Shown here one piece after another: positions 21,177 to 21,603 of a stretch of 21,603 nucleotides of DNA. Position numbers and translations under genes: made by a program. The notes below the pieces were generated by a model that saw only the letters and a program-made list of their open reading frames with translations, was not told where the DNA came from and did no database searches. Position 1 is the stretch's first letter; each line of letters begins with the position of its first letter. The stretch is from Bacteroidales bacterium (GTDB lineage: Bacteria; Bacteroidota; Bacteroidia; Bacteroidales; Paludibacteraceae): assembly GCA_900767595.1 (NCBI GenBank), contig CAAFZS010000029.1:1-21603 (forward strand), in the 5' to 3' direction.

Positions 21177-21603
21177 ATGAAGAAACAGAATTTTGTCACT
21201 ATTGCCGATATGACGCGTGAGGAAATCATGCATCTTATCGAGATGGCTCATGAATTTGAGTGTCATCCTAACAGAGAGCTCCTTAAAGGCAAAATCGTTG
21301 CCACATTGTTCTTTGAACCATCAACACGCACACGACTCAGTTTTGAAACTGCAGCCAATCGCTTGGGCGCTAAGGTTATCGGCTTTGCCGACCCAAAGAT
21401 AACGAGTGGAACAAAGGGCGAAACTCTGAAAGACACCATTCTCATGGTAAGCAACTACGCTGACGTCATCGTAATGCGACACTTCGTAGAGGGAGCAGCA
21501 CAGTATGCATCTGAAGTGGCACCAGTTTCTATTGTCAATGCAGGCGACGGTGCTCATATGCATCCTTCACAGTGTCTTCTTGACCTCTACTCAATATACA
21601 AGA
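21177..21603 (+). CDS. pyrB: Aspartate carbamoyltransferase catalytic chain, 3' end cut off
   Basis: The first 142 codons are present; the frame is open to the window end. The enzyme joins carbamoyl phosphate to aspartate in pyrimidine synthesis, in the cytosol. Diagnostic motifs are [15 protein letters not shown] (carbamoyl phosphate-binding STRT), [12 protein letters not shown] and HPSQ (H and Q of the HPxQ motif kept). The ATG at 21177 matches the expected start of the family. It is the only gene on the plus strand and diverges from PBP1A. A pyrI regulatory gene often follows in Bacteroidota, but it would lie outside the window. Codon choice (CAG for Gln, CTT/CTC for Leu) resembles the N-terminal part of the PBP gene rather than the rest. 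Confidence 0.97.
   Translation, partial: MKKQNFVTIADMTREEIMHLIEMAHEFECHPNRELLKGKIVATLFFEPSTRTRLSFETAANRLGAKVIGFADPKITSGTKGETLKDTILMVSNYADVIVMRHFVEGAAQYASEVAPVSIVNAGDGAHMHPSQCLLDLYSIYK

Overview
The window looks like a Bacteroidota (Bacteroidales) chromosome fragment. The reasons are TAnnTTTG-type -7 boxes, starts without Shine-Dalgarno sites, many lipoprotein signals, a GH2 enzyme with Bacteroidota-type C-terminal modules, a carboxypeptidase-regulatory-like domain protein, and a Prevotella/Bacteroides-like PyrB. I cannot name a genus. There is no rRNA, tRNA, CRISPR array, transposase or phage gene.

Layout. Eleven genes, all on the minus strand, run without a gap longer than 54 bp from 21011 down to 194. 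In transcription order they are: class A penicillin-binding protein (PBP1A); TPR-repeat exported protein; TraB/GumN-like protein with degenerate active-site motifs; efflux membrane-fusion lipoprotein; one ORF fusing an RND efflux permease to its TolC-like outer membrane factor; M20 dipeptidase; GH13 lipoprotein; GH53 endo-beta-1,4-galactanase lipoprotein; GH2 beta-galactosidase-like enzyme; second GH13 lipoprotein; and a carboxypeptidase-regulatory-like exported protein. pyrB diverges at the right edge and is cut by the window end. At the left edge a textbook promoter (TTTG-N20-TAATTTTG) fires leftward into a hairpin-rich leader that leaves the window.

Function. GH53 plus GH2 suggests breakdown of pectic beta-1,4-galactan to galactose. 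The two GH13 enzymes add alpha-glucan cleavage and the M20 enzyme adds peptide turnover. No SusC/SusD pair is present. The membrane-fusion protein plus the fused RND-OMF ORF would supply a whole tripartite pump from two genes.

Most striking feature. The minus-strand run is laced with short tandem repeats of distinct periods. Family A is 16-20 bp hairpin units built on a GCGNAGC-type core, with stem length and stem sequence co-varying. Family B is an octamer (GGAGTAGR on +). Family C is a heptamer (GATTGNN/TGAGGAT on +). Family D is a nonamer (GTTTAGC-containing). They lie in frame inside genes as well as between them. They sit at protein loops, at the RND-OMF fusion joint, and repeatedly in signal peptides: two adjacent genes share a nearly identical 112-bp signal-peptide segment made almost wholly of family A units, and a GH13 lipoprotein signal is made of C and B units. 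Consensus A, B and C units (periods not divisible by 3) have no stop codon in any coding-strand frame. Family D, whose period is 9, does. Most B and C slippage events would shift frame, so several genes here are candidate contingency loci.

A caution: codon usage switches sharply inside the PBP1A gene near 20360-20400. The right-hand part (PBP N-terminus and pyrB) lacks the repeats, so this may be a recombination point or an assembly join.
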